Assembly (NCBI GenBank): GCA_963693285.1
Contig: OY848921.1
Coordinates: 8,358,919-8,422,918 of the forward strand
Length of the DNA stretch: 64,000 bases
Reading direction: 5' to 3'
From: Xestospongia muta
Taxonomy: Eukaryota > Porifera > Demospongiae > Haplosclerida > Petrosiidae
A model generated the notes under the pieces. The model saw only the letters and a list, made by a program, of their open reading frames with translations. It ran no database searches and had not been told where the DNA came from. The translations under genes were made by a program, and so were the position numbers. Shown in pieces: positions 1 to 25,209 of the stretch; position 1 is the first letter of the stretch; each line of letters begins with the position of its first letter.

Positions 1-675
1 ATATTGGTATCTGTGACTAACTTGAACTGGTCTATCCTCTTCACTAGAATAATCTGTACTGTCTACATCACTGTCATCTAAATGGACACATAGATGTATC
101 AATGGACAAATAGACATATAAAATAGATGTATAGGGAACTAAATGGACACACAGACATATCAATGGATGAATAGATACAATAATAATTAGATAATTTAAT
201 AACTATTTATAAAACCAACCAGAAATGACTACTGTCTCGTGCGCCATTAACTGATCAAGTAAAAAACTAAAGAAACACAAGATATTATCATTGACAATAC
301 GAGTCATTCATTCCTTTATTATACGATATCAATTTAATATTAATACTGTAATTGTCCTAAGTATTATAATATGAGACAAAATATATGTACATTAACTAAT
401 ATATAGTTAATATAGTTTGTATATATGTCATTCTTACCTCTTCTCACGACTGATATGAAGTAGTTTCGTTTGTGCATCTTTAATGTCACTTTCAAAACAC
501 TCGTTCTCCTGTAGGAACATATCATGACATCATTATGACAAAATGATTACACGATAAAATATAATTGTTATTAGTTACATACGTAGACAAGATATTTGAG
601 CCTTCTTTTAAGTTCTCTATACTTTAATTTAAAGGAGATCCCAGTAGCTGTGTTCTTCTCTTCATTAGATACCAT
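1..675 (-). CDS. INO80E: INO80E-like subunit of INO80 chromatin remodeller (3' end off window)
   Basis: Four coding exons on the minus strand: 583-675 (starts with ATG at 673-675), 438-508, 220-266 and from 77 to the window edge. Phases match across all junctions (0, 2, 1). The protein begins MVSNEEKNTATG, then a basic coiled-coil-like segment containing KYRELKRRLKYLVYENECF and HISREKSFLLDQLMAHE, followed by an acidic Ser/Asp stretch (DDSDVDSTDYSSEEDR). This matches the conserved N-terminal block of animal INO80E (human KYRNLKRKLKFLIYEHECF ... SRDKSFLLDRLL), an accessory subunit of the INO80 nucleosome-remodelling complex in the nucleus. The C-terminal Pro-rich part lies outside the window. 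It is head to head with POLR3A. TFPT, another INO80 subunit, has a similar helical segment, but the SFLLD match favours INO80E. Confidence 0.8.
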
Positions 676-868
676 GTTCCCTCCTAAAAGGCATTCCAAT
701 TAACGAGCAATCGAACAGATCCACCCTCCTTTAAAGTATACGGAGCTGTAAATTAATTTATTTTTACCTTTTCATTTCTGTACAAATTTTAAAGCGTTTT
801 CGGTTATCTCCGTATACTCTAATTACATACCCACGTGGGTATGCTTTGGATTATTTGTGCATACAGAA
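676..868. promoter_or_regulatory. Shared INO80E/POLR3A promoter with palindromic E-box
   Basis: The 193 bp between the two divergent start codons must hold both promoters and both 5' leaders. It contains a perfect 18-bp palindrome at 826-843 (CATACCCACGTGGGTATG), centred on CACGTG, the E-box bound by bHLH-zip factors such as Myc/Max, USF and MITF in animals. No clear TATA box is seen. Binding by any particular factor is inference. Confidence 0.55.
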
Positions 869-13952
<13,084 letters not shown>

Positions 13953-15671
13953 CTTTATAATTATAAATGTACATAAAACATTATTTGTTTGTTTTGCTTG
14001 TATGCTTTGTCTTAAAATAAACTTTTATGACTACATGATACAACTGAACCACTAGAGTAAAGATATTCATCATACCAATGCAAGCCATATACACACATGC
14101 ACCATCAATGTTCTTATGAGTGAACATAGGGTCTGGCTTAATTCTGAGATTATGTTGTGGGTTGGCTGATTGCCCAATGTGGCTGTCTGTATAATTCACA
14201 ATCAGTTGAACTATAAAGCTATAGAAAAAAACATATAAACATGCATTAATTGTTATGGCGATAACTGTTGTATATGTATTGTTAGGTTGATGTCACTGAC
14301 AGCTTAACTGTAATACATAGAAACAAGTGTTAAGTCACACATGTGGTTAGTTCAATTATTGTATGTGTCAGGAAGCTTTCATAAACAAGATTGCCCCTAT
14401 AACCAGTCTTCTGAATACACTAAAGTAGACCATTTGTACTACAAAAACAGGGTATATATATACCAAATGGTCATGGGAAATACCTACCAGTATTATATGT
14501 ACATTGGTATGTAGAAAATGTGGTTGTTTATTCAGCTGTCATCATATAACAAGGAAATCATGGTACACATACACTGCTAATCAAATTGCCTATTGGAGGA
14601 AAGTTGGAGGATACAATGATATACAACAAATAAATTAGTTTTCAGTATGTGGAAGATGTTGACTAAGGAGGTGAAGTTGTTTCTTTGATATGTTATGTCA
14701 GACTATACATCAAAGTGGCCTTAAAAATTGTTAATAATTTTGTGTTATTATGGCAACCACAAACTCCAGGAGGGTCATGAGGCCATATAGTGATAGCCAG
14801 CCTCATTATTGATCTTGGTTTAGATAACCTCTATTGTCTTCTCTTTTGTATGGTAGTCATGATTTTATCAGGAAAAGCTACTATTCACTGTTGTTGTCAT
14901 TGCTTTGAACAATATATACTATGCCAGCCCTTGCACTTTAAGTATAAACTATATAAACTTTCTGGTGTATATATACACCTTATAGCAACAGTATGATGTT
15001 TTGGTTGTGTTTTCCCAAATATGTATATTTTAACTTACATACATTTCTCATGAGATTCATTATGTATAATTTAGTTTCTTACAAAGTCGACCACATACAA
15101 GAATGAAATAACTAACTATAATTTGGAGTAACTAATCCAATATTATATCATAACAACCACAAATTATATAGCATAGTGACACTACCATATATGGGAAAGC
15201 ATGTGACAATTATGGTTTTGACTACACTATACACTTAATGATCTGCTCAGACAACTGTCACCACCACAAGCTCTACTTCATTGGTAAGGGTTCACCATAA
15301 ATTCATTTAGGTTAAATGAGTTTTTTTGGAGAGAATAGGTCCATGCCTTCCCCCATACCTCAGAGTTGATGTGGATGATTCTGATTGGTCAATACACTGC
15401 CTACATTTGTTATCATTTCCTCCTCCCTATTTAGTTTACCACAGTTGATGAATTTGATTAGAATGAACACACAAGGGGAGAGGATTGTTCCTCTATAGAT
15501 AGATATGTACATATTCAATCATGTGTAAGGTATAAATGGAAGCTTCTTTTAATAGACTCTTCATGTTTGCAGGCACAAATACTCTTTTTAGTTGTTATAT
15601 ATATACAGCCTGCTTGTTAATAGTGTTACTATGACAGATAAACTTATTACTAGCGTCTGTGTATAACAGCT

Positions 15672-15707
<36 letters not shown>

Positions 15708-16364
15708 TATACATATATATATGTGTGTACAAAAACAATTAGTTTATATTTATGATGTGTCGAATCTAATATATGGTATATTACTTGACCTCTTACCAAT
15801 CAAATTTTAAGGTCATAAAGCTGCTATTGTGTTCCATTGAATTGGCATTGACTATTAAAGATATGCCTGTTCTATGCCCTCAATCAAGCAAACATGTGTG
15901 TGTACGTGGTGCGTGCATATGTCGGATAGTGCCACAGACAATGAACTAGTTGGCAAAAGCTTAGGTCACCATATGACAAAGAATGCTTCTTAGATACAAG
16001 GTAGATAAGTCTAAAACACTGTACCCGTCACAGTTTCTTCTCAAATACGCTCGTTTTTAGAAGAGCGTTCAGTGCAGTGCCGTCAACAATACGTCAATAT
16101 AAAACAAACTAATATTAATTAGTTAAGCGTAATTGGAGCTCACTGGTCAGGCTTCCCACCCACTTTTGTACCTAAATAACAAAGTGTGATGTAATATTCA
16201 TTAGTTTCAACTACTCTTATCAAAGACCCAGGCTCTCCTTTTCCCGGATGACTAAAAAAGAGAGCGTCAAAACGGTATTGTCGCTTTTTTTTTGATCCTT
16301 GTACTATTCCCACGCGATTTAACACGCCATCTTTGGCCAGCCAAACCAGAACTGGCATAGAGAG
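13953..16364. other. Gene-free interval downstream of POLR3A
   Basis: It holds the POLR3A 3' UTR with AATAAA at 14016, an (AC)n microsatellite at about 15673-15702 followed by (TA)n, and the promoter of the next gene. I see no conserved protein, tRNA or element with recognisable ends. The short open frames have no family resemblance. Confidence 0.6.
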
Positions 16365-19300
16365 ATGGCAAACAGACACGAAGAAGAAAAGGAGTTTCCA
16401 CATGAGACTGGTGAGTTAGTCTTGGTAAAATGGAACGATGGTATGGTCTACTTTGCTAAAATAAAACGAATTGACGTTCGAAGACGAAAATGTGTCGTGA
16501 TATTCGACGATCGCTCTACTGACGAAGCGGCTTTTTCACAGATACACAGTGGTAAGTAGATAAAGTGCTAAAGTAGCTATATTTTTTTGATGTGATGGAA
16601 TATTCAATTAGACAATTTGAAAATAAAGATTGTGTGAAAACGACATACTTTAAGTCAGTACTGATTTAAAACTGTATCTTGTATTGCTGTGTGGTTTATC
16701 AGTATGTGGATACAGCTGCTAGTTATATACAGCTGTTAATTACACGAAAATGGCTATACAATTTTATTTCCATATAATGACCATGATAGGGATTATTATT
16801 GTAATTAAATTAATTATACCTATACTTAATTAATCTGAATTTCTATGGTATCTTAAATTTGTTATTGTCATTTATATTAAACTACTATTAATTTATTATA
16901 ACTTATTTTCACAGTGGATGAAACCACAACAGATATTATTTGTATTAAATGTAAGAAAGATGACTCAGAGACACCTAATGAAATTGTTCTTTGTGATTCT
17001 TGCGGAATAGGTAAACTAAACCATAAGTTTTTGAGTAGTTTCTTTTTTAAAATAAATTAGGTTATGCATATGGTTTCATGTTGTTTGCATGTGTGAGGTA
17101 TAGCCTTAATAGATGTTACATTGATAAGTGCTATGAATCTAGTTTTGTTGGATATGTGCATGAATTTAATTTGCTGTCATGATAACCTCACAGTTGGGGG
17201 TGTGTAAACTTAACAGGAGACAATTGCTTTCATAGATGTTGAATTTTATGTCTAAATTCATACCAGAAACAGGGTGGTCTGTTTGGGGATATTTCTAGTA
17301 TTGTATTAGACAACTCCTACACTATGCATTTGTTTTGACACTTAAAATAAACACTTTAGGCTCATTGCACACATAGTATGTCATTTTTGTTGGTGTACCA
17401 GACTGGAATGTTTGTTTAAGAATTAATCATGGGTCAGAAATATCAATTTGTATTTTTTGAATTTTCAGGTTTCCATCAGAAGTGCCATGCACCATCAATT
17501 CCAGCATCAGCCTTAGAATTAGATAGCCCTTGGCATTGTCTATATTGTCAAAAACACACTAAAAATCCTTACTTAACTGAATCAATTGATGTCATGCAAA
17601 GTCTGTTTGGAGAAGATGAAGATATAAAGGATGATGTTGTTATTAAAATTGAAAAAGATTTGGAATATGAGCCAGAGTCAGCTGCGTATTGTCCACCTCC
17701 AGATCCTGTACCTCCTGTTGATGCTATACCAAAGAAAAGAAAGGTAGTTCTCTGCAAGCATGGAAATTGTGTAGTATTCACTAGTAATTGTATGTTTTAA
17801 CCAATAAATTGAGGGTTGAGGGTGGGAGGTTGTGTTTGAATGTATATGTGTGCTTCTTTTGCATGGAAAAGGTACAACTGACTTAGGAAATGCATTATTA
17901 GACTTTAAGCTATATTTTTATTGGGAAACTAGTTATTATTGGACACTTTCCTATACATGGACAGGTTGGAAGACCACGATTAAGTGAGTCAGGTAGACGA
18001 GGATCAAAAATAAGACCACTGGAACTACTAAGGCGTAAACTTGCCAAAAGTGATGTTGGTCGTGCCTCTGCCAATAGAGCAGGAAATTGGCGCAAAAGAC
18101 GTGGTAAGGAGGACAGTGGAGCTGGTAGTACAAAATTTCAACGTACAACTGTGGAATCTTGTACTGTGTCTGTGCAACAGGCAAGTTCTACAGATATGAT
18201 TTCTAATAACAGTCAGCCTAATTCATCTGTCAATGATAACTCAGATGAGAGTGAGTCTGAGGAATCAGAAGTCACAACAAACAAAAATGGTGACAATGAA
18301 GCACATTATTCACCTTCAAAACGACCTAGGAGTCTTCGAGTATCTTTAACTCTACCTCCTAGTGTTGATACTAGCCCTCTATCTTCTGCAAATGTGAAAA
18401 GTCCACCTCCTCTGTCTTCACCACTATTTAAATCAGTACCTGATACTGCCATGGACACTGACTCTCTTGTTGATCAACAATTGTATATTGATGAAATGTC
18501 ATCTATATCGTCTAATATTAACAACCAACTGGAATCCTCTACAACTCAAAAGGGAGTAGAAGATTCAACAATACCTGAGATATTAGAAAGTGCAGACAAT
18601 GGACTGAAGTCCTATCATGAAGCTATAAACATCACTGCTACCTTACCTACAACTGTACAGTTGGACACAAGTGAAAATGCAACAAAGGCATATGAAGAGC
18701 AAGTTTTATCCAAAAAGAATGATAGCATAGTATCCCCAGTTATAATAGGCAATCCTACTTTTCTAAGTTCCCTTACTAGTACAACCACTATGCTTGTATC
18801 TCCACAATTAAGTAATAGCACACACACTTCACTGAGCCCACGTGTTGATTCAGAGAATTCAAGCACTGCTAATCAGATTGAAAATCCTCCACCATTACAA
18901 AGCAGACAGATTCTATTTTCACAGACATCTGTCAACACTGAAGTTCAGGTTAGTAATTTGAATACACGTGGACTGCAACAAGTCACTCCACCTCCACTGA
19001 TGACTGATAGAATAGAAAGTCTTGCTCCAGTAACTGTCAATAGCTGTCAAGATATAGAAAATCCTCCTCCTTTGAAGAGTGCAACTCAGACTGTTGGAGA
19101 AAACCCACCTCCTTTAAAGAGTGTAACTCAGACTGTTGCAGAAAACCCACCTCCTTTGAAGAGTACAACTCAGACTGTTGTAGAAAACCCACCTCCTTTG
19201 AAGAGTACAACTCAGACTGTTATGGAAAACCCACCTCCTTTGAAGAGTGCAACTCAGACTGTTATGGAAAACCCACCTCCTTTGAAGAGTACAACTCAGA

Positions 19301-22300
19301 CTGTTATAGAAAACCCACCTCCTTTAAAGAGTGCGATTCATATAGGTACAGAACACCCACCTCCTTTGAAAAGTACAACTAAGTCAGTCATAGAAAAACC
19401 ATCTTTGGTATCTACAACACAGACTATAACATCTTTGGAATCTCAAGACAACAGCTCTGATGATGTTATAATTATTGAAGATAGGTCAAAAAATGCTCTA
19501 CAAAGACCTAGCTCTCTACAACAAGCCACTCAGACCCTAGTCTCCAAACCATTGGCTAAGCCAATAACTCAACCTCTTTCTCATGATTTTATCTCAGATA
19601 AAGCTGGGCAAAGTCTTGTGAAAGTGTCACCAGGAGTGACAAAACTCAAGCCATCAAAAATTAAGCAACGTGCCTCGGTCATTCAAGACACTACGTCTCC
19701 TCCACCTCTCAGCAATCTGACTAACCCATCACCTCTGCAACAACTACAAATGCAAGTAAAGCATTCTACTCATTCAGGAAAAACATCATCACCTAATAAT
19801 TCTTCAAAAACCTTGTGTCAACCCAGTGTTAGCACCCAACAGTCAAGAACAACAGTAGTACAATCTAGAAACATTCATTCTCATGTTACAATGCCTACAG
19901 CAATTCCTCAAAGACCAACTGTTCCATTATCTCATAATGTTCATAACCATCAATGTGCAAATCAGAATTCTGTAGTGGTCATCAATCAACCTCCATCACC
20001 TCCATCAGCAGTTGTAACTACGTTGTCATCGCTACCATTGACCCATCATGGTGGATCTGCTCATGCTCAATATGTCACTACTCCAATATCTCAACCATCT
20101 AGTCAGACAAGGCAATATGCAACTCCAGTTGATTACAGAGCTTTCAGTAAGGAAATAATTACAGCCACTAAACCAAAACAAGTTGTCCCTGAAAGATCTG
20201 AGGTTAGTTTTACTAATAACTTTGTTATCCTATACACTTTATTTTTTATAGGATGATCATGGCAGTGAGCGGAACAGAACAGTATCCATTATCCAATCAG
20301 TACCTACAGCACCCATGTATTCTGATAAACATGGTCAATATATACAAGAAACATATACTAGTAATAATTCATCTGTTGTATTACTGCCACAATCATCAGG
20401 TAGTAGTTATGGTATATCACAAGGTATACCTCCAGATCACGCATCTGTGTCTCGTATTGCAAGCATGCCAATTGATCATGAGAAAGGCTCTGACAATCAG
20501 CATGCAGTTGTCTTTGCTCCGACACCCATTTCTGCTACAGGTGAGGTTGCTACTCTCTACATAATTCCATCTACTCAACCTGGGAATTCACAAAGTGCTG
20601 TAGTCACGTATGCTACACCTACCCAAGAAATAATGGCAATGCCTGGTTCTCATCACCTGACAGATAATGATGTCATGATGAATCATGGTGGACAAGTCTT
20701 AATGACTCAACAGCAGCCACAAATAGCAGCAACTCCTCTTGGTACTGCCCCAGGTGTTGTCTATACACCAGTTGCACCTGTTCAACAGGCTTTAGTTGCA
20801 ACTCCACTTCCTCAACAACCAGCTACAACTGTGCCAGCTGTAATGCCATATTACACAATAATGGAAGTGCCAGATCAGACAAAATCAGTACTTGTACCTG
20901 GAGATAGTGGTGTTCAGACAGTTATTTCACCTCCTGCTCTGCAACCAACTGTCAACACTACAAAACCCTATGCTGTAGTGAATGCCATCCCCACAATGCC
21001 TGCCTCAACTAGTGATATAAGAATATCACCACCTCTACGTAGTCCACCTGCTTCATTAAAGATACCGCCACCAGGACGTGGGAACAAAAGTAAAACAAGT
21101 AATACCAATTATTATCAAATGCAACCTCAACGGATGAGTCCTCAATCTTCTAATAAGTCAGTTCAAGTTAGAAACGATCCTAAAAACAAACAAACAGAAT
21201 CTGCTATGAGACTTCATGAAGATGCCATGTCTGAGTTAGTTCAGCAATTACATGCTATCAAAAAGCGCTATAAGAAAGATTTTGATAGTTTGAGTGAAGA
21301 TAACTTGATGGATATTTTTCACACTGCTTTTAAAAAGTTTCAGGAAAATGGTAAAAATTATGAACAGTATAATACCGCAGTCAGTCATCAAAGAGTGCCA
21401 CATCCATCTCCCAATGTTATTGTTGACAATTCTGGCACACCAATGCAAATGACAAGAAGCCGTCCAATTAAACCAAAAGCTCAACGAATAGCACAACATC
21501 AACCCCAGCCTCAAATGATATCTCTAGGATCTCCAACTCACCTTGCCACAGTCAATGTTCCTTATACTAACCAGCCTCTTCCTACAAACCCTCCTTTGAC
21601 TTCATCTTCCCCAAATAACATGGAGCCGTGTTTGAATACACAACAGCAGCAAACTGCTCAGCGTACATATCATGTTCAAACATCAGGAGTATTTATTCCA
21701 CCTCCTGGACCTGTTGCCACCGAGCAACAACATGTACAACCAGCACAACAACAATTAATCCAAAAACAACAAGAGGCTGAACAAATGCAGTATAAACGAC
21801 TGCAACAAACACAGCAACAACAACGACAACAACAAAGGCAACAACAAAGACAACAGCAACAACAATTACAGCAACAGCAATTGCAGAAACAACAATTACA
21901 GCAGCAACAACAAAGACAACAGCAGCAACAATTACAGCAACAAATGCAGCAACAACAATTGCAACATCAACGACAACAATTGCAACAACAACAACAATTG
22001 CAGCAACAACAACAACAACAACAATTGCAGCAACAACAACAACAACAATTGCAGCAACAACAGCAAAAACAACAACAAATACAACAGCAACAGTTGCAAC
22101 ATCAACAACAGCAACACCAATATTTGGTTTCTAACCCAACTATATCATCACAACCACTGCAACAAACAGTTGTTAGATCCAATATATCTGCACCATCACC
22201 TGCAACTAATAATAATCAACAAGTGGTCAAAAATGGACGTACATATCTTGTTGCTGATAACCCTGTTGCTGCTGCTACCACAGCAACTGGCTCCACTATT

Positions 22301-22837
22301 ATCCGACGACCTGCAAACCCTGAAAAACCTACAGATATTGCAAGCAGGAGAGCAGTAGCAATAAATAACACAGGTGTTAGTAGGAATGTCCAAAATCCCT
22401 CCTCAAATGTTGCAACCTCTGTTAATGTATCCAGACGGAAAGGAACTAAATTAAGCAGAATTTGTACATTATGTGGCAAGGATGCTACCTACCTCTGCTC
22501 TGGTTGTCATACTGAATGGTATTGCAGTCGAGAGTGTCAGGTAAGAGTTAAATATTAAAAATTTTTGCAGTAAAATTGTATCATTTTTTGGTTGATTACA
22601 TAAGGAATTCACAATTAAGAATAGTTTAAGTTTTCACTGCTAATTATAATATACTGCAATCTGTTGAATAAATGAACGACTTATGAAACTTGGTCAATAA
22701 AAAGCAACTAAAATTAATGTGATTTTAATAAATCTATATATATATAATTTGTTATACTATGCCATGATACAAATGTTCTTTGTCTTTTTCAGTTAAAAGC
22801 CTGGGACCAGCATTCTGAAAATTGCAGGAGTTCATAA
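16365..22837 (+). CDS. Tudor-PHD-AT hook-MYND chromatin-reader-like protein
   Basis: Six exons (16365-16551, 16915-17010, 17469-17743, 17965-20202, 20252-22540, 22793-22837), 1709 residues. Residues about 15-62 form a Tudor domain resembling PHF1/MTF2/PHF19 (VLVKWNDGMVYFAKIKRID; cage-like W, Y and F present), which in that family reads H3K36me3. Residues about 70-121 are a C4-H-C3 PHD finger (CIKC, CDSC, FHQKC, WHCLYC). Residues 182-191 (KKRKVGRPRL) look like an NLS plus AT hook. A 14-residue ENPPPLKSxTQTV repeat lies at about 551-665, a SUMO-interacting-like DDVIIIED near 686, a helical segment at about 1251-1302, a poly-Q-rich tract at about 1426-1556, and a MYND finger (CTLC...CSGC...YC...C...H...C) at the extreme C-terminus. 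Nuclear reader/adaptor role is inferred from the domains. I know no named family with this order; the Tudor-PHD half alone would suggest Polycomb-like proteins. Confidence 0.85.
19054..19400 (+). repeat. Coding 42-bp tandem repeat (ENPPPLKSxTQTV)
   Basis: Eight to nine 14-codon repeats in the large exon of the Tudor-PHD-MYND gene, the central copies nearly identical in DNA as well as protein, the last degrading to EKPSLVSTTQTI. A related single ENPPPLQS lies upstream. Confidence 0.95.
21730..22120 (+). repeat. CAA/CAG poly-glutamine tract (coding)
   Basis: About 130 codons, mostly CAA and CAG mixed with occasional TTG/TTA, CAT, AAA and AGA. The reverse-strand Leu-rich open frame is a shadow. 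Confidence 0.95.
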
Positions 22838-23174
22838 TTAATATTGGCTATAGTTCTTCACATTCTGTGCATAGTCCATCTCCAACCTACTTTGCAACAA
22901 ACAAACACAATGTACAATAGAATTATAAATTATTTTATTTTATTATTTGCTTCAACTGTTGAGTTCATTAATACATGATTCTTGGAGAATCAGTCACACT
23001 TTTACTTATAATAATAATGCATTGACAAGTCTGTATTTTAATTACTAACTATTCGGTAATTGTATTATGCTATTATAACTTGACAACTAATTTTATTATT
23101 AATGTATTTATGTATATAACAATTGGTTTAATAATAATAATAATTTTCATTACTTTTAAAATACTTATACTGCA

Positions 23175-23205
<31 letters not shown>

Positions 23206-24408
23206 TAATACACTTGAAATTAAAGCATTGGGTCATCTTGGCAGTTTTATATATTAAGTTAGACAAGTTTGGTTTTGTGGTAACTCGGTATTGGGTTTAC
23301 ATTGTGTTTATGAAGCTATGCCATAGGTTTGTGAACATAGTGTAACCCCAATACTGAGTTACAACAAAACCAAACTTGTCTAACTTAATATAAACTGCCA
23401 AAAAGTTGTCCTTGTAGTTTATAGTCAATAATTGAAGCTATATGAGCAAGATATTATTTCAACTGAACTAACATGTCTGGCATCCATGAATTCTTCAATT
23501 GCAATTGAAACCACAAACAAGAGATGGATGCTATTCAACTGTACAAACTAAATAGTATATGATCAGTTCTGTTGAAATAGTATCCATTCATATGAATGGC
23601 TTCAATTATTGGCAATAAACTACAAAGAGCACATTGATTCTAGTTTGGTTTTATACAAATTGAGTTAGAGTCAGTTAGACTAGGTTTACCATTGTGGTAA
23701 TTCAGTATTGGGCTACATCATACCGTATACCATATATGGTAAAACCAAGGCCTCAAATGATCATAAAATAGCACAATATTTTTGAAGTGTATAGTTACCA
23801 TCAATTATAACTATATATACTTTAGAATGAATAATTTACATAATTCCACAGTAATCCACTCATGAGTGCATAGTAGATAAAGTAGTTTGTTAATATAACA
23901 ATTTCACTGCATACTTTATCAATAGTAGGTATGGGATTACTTAGCCAACCTCACATGAACTTTAGATTCCATAGTAATTCACCATGTAAGCTACAAATTA
24001 GTTCATGCCATACATGTATAGTAATAGTAATATACTATTAGTGTATCATGACATGTACACAAATGCCAGTAACATTCAAGAACAGCTGTTGCTGTTGTAA
24101 ATTGTTTTGGGCACAAATACATAATCTATTTAAGCTGTTTGTCATTTGTATGTGTTAAATTAACATTATGGAATGACTATTTATTGTTCATGATCATCGA
24201 ACAAAAATTGTCACTTGAAATTGTTTGTTATTAGTTAGAGTATATGAAAGTTGATATTTTAACACCTTCCTTGCATTGTTCATATAGAACTTTCTATATG
24301 ATAAGAAAGTATTTATTATTGTTGATAAGGTGAATATGGTAATAACATATATTAATATATATTATAGTTAAAACATATTGATGTGGATTAGCTGAATACA
24401 ATCCTCAG
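22838..24408. other. Gene-free interval with fold-back repeat
   Basis: Lies between the convergent ends of the MYND gene and GPATCH3. It holds (AT)n at about 23177-23202 and the nested inverted repeats listed separately. No coding region is recognised. Confidence 0.6.
23239..23720. repeat. Nested inverted repeats (MITE-like fold-back)
   Basis: Arm 23239-23295 is nearly the reverse complement of 23346-23399 (GGCAGTTTTAT...TTGGG against CCCAATAC...AACTGCC, roughly 54 bp). Directly beside it, 23410-23480 is matched in reverse by 23555-23633 around CTTGTAGTTTAT and AATAATTGAAGC. A degenerate third piece at 23640-23720 repeats the AGTTTGGTTTTA...ATTGGGCT motif. No transposase is visible. Confidence 0.75.
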
Positions 24409-25177
24409 TTAAAGAGTTTTCTCTTTTTTATTAATGGTTTTGTCTCTGTATTTCAAAGTTGTTTCAGGGGCTCTTCTCAAGGCTGTATCCTTCTCTTCAT
24501 CAGGTTTATCATATATAGTTGATATCAGTACTTCACGAGTTGACTTTCGAACTGGCTTCAAACTTAGCTTCTCTCCATGATAGCTATATGTGCATGATTA
24601 GAGATCAACAGTAAAGAGAAATGTATGTATGTATGTGTGTGTGTGTGTGTGTGTTACCCATCATCATTCCTCACGTACCCCAATCCAGTTTTACAATGTG
24701 GATTTTGGCCTTCAGCTTCTAAAGGCTCTGTAATTCCTGAGGCAGTTTTTCCAAGGCCTTTACCTTTCCTCCAGCCTTTTTCTTCCATTAGTTTGCTACC
24801 AATGCCCTGTACATTTAGAACACCAAATAGATCATACACAAAATAATGCTAGCAGTTGTAATTTCTACTAATTTAATTAACAATTATTGCTTACAAACGC
24901 TAATTTGTGTATTTAAATTACAAGAAAGCAGTATCATTTCAATAGGTATATGTAATATAATGTAGTGGCCATGGCTATTTAACTAATTATATGAAGGGAG
25001 GTGTAACCATAGTCTATTATCTTGTTTACTATTTTAGTGATTGCAGTGGATGGGACATAATTATGAGTTTGATGACATATAAACAGATTCCTGTAAAGAG
25101 TCAACACTACTATACTCCCACTATTAAATACATAACATATTATACATGTGTGTATTAAATAAGTCTGTATATAATTT

Positions 25178-25209
<32 letters not shown>

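Noticed and set aside
14000..16000. Small open frames between POLR3A and the Tudor gene
   Set aside because: Short, AT-biased, no homology, no consistent exon phases; treated as gene-free.
16140..16403. Possible minus-strand gene overlapping the Tudor exon
   Set aside because: 87-codon open frame antisense to the promoter and first exon with no recognisable domain or splice structure.
21932..22120. Leu-rich minus-strand open frame
   Set aside because: Antisense shadow of the CAA/CAG poly-Q coding tract.
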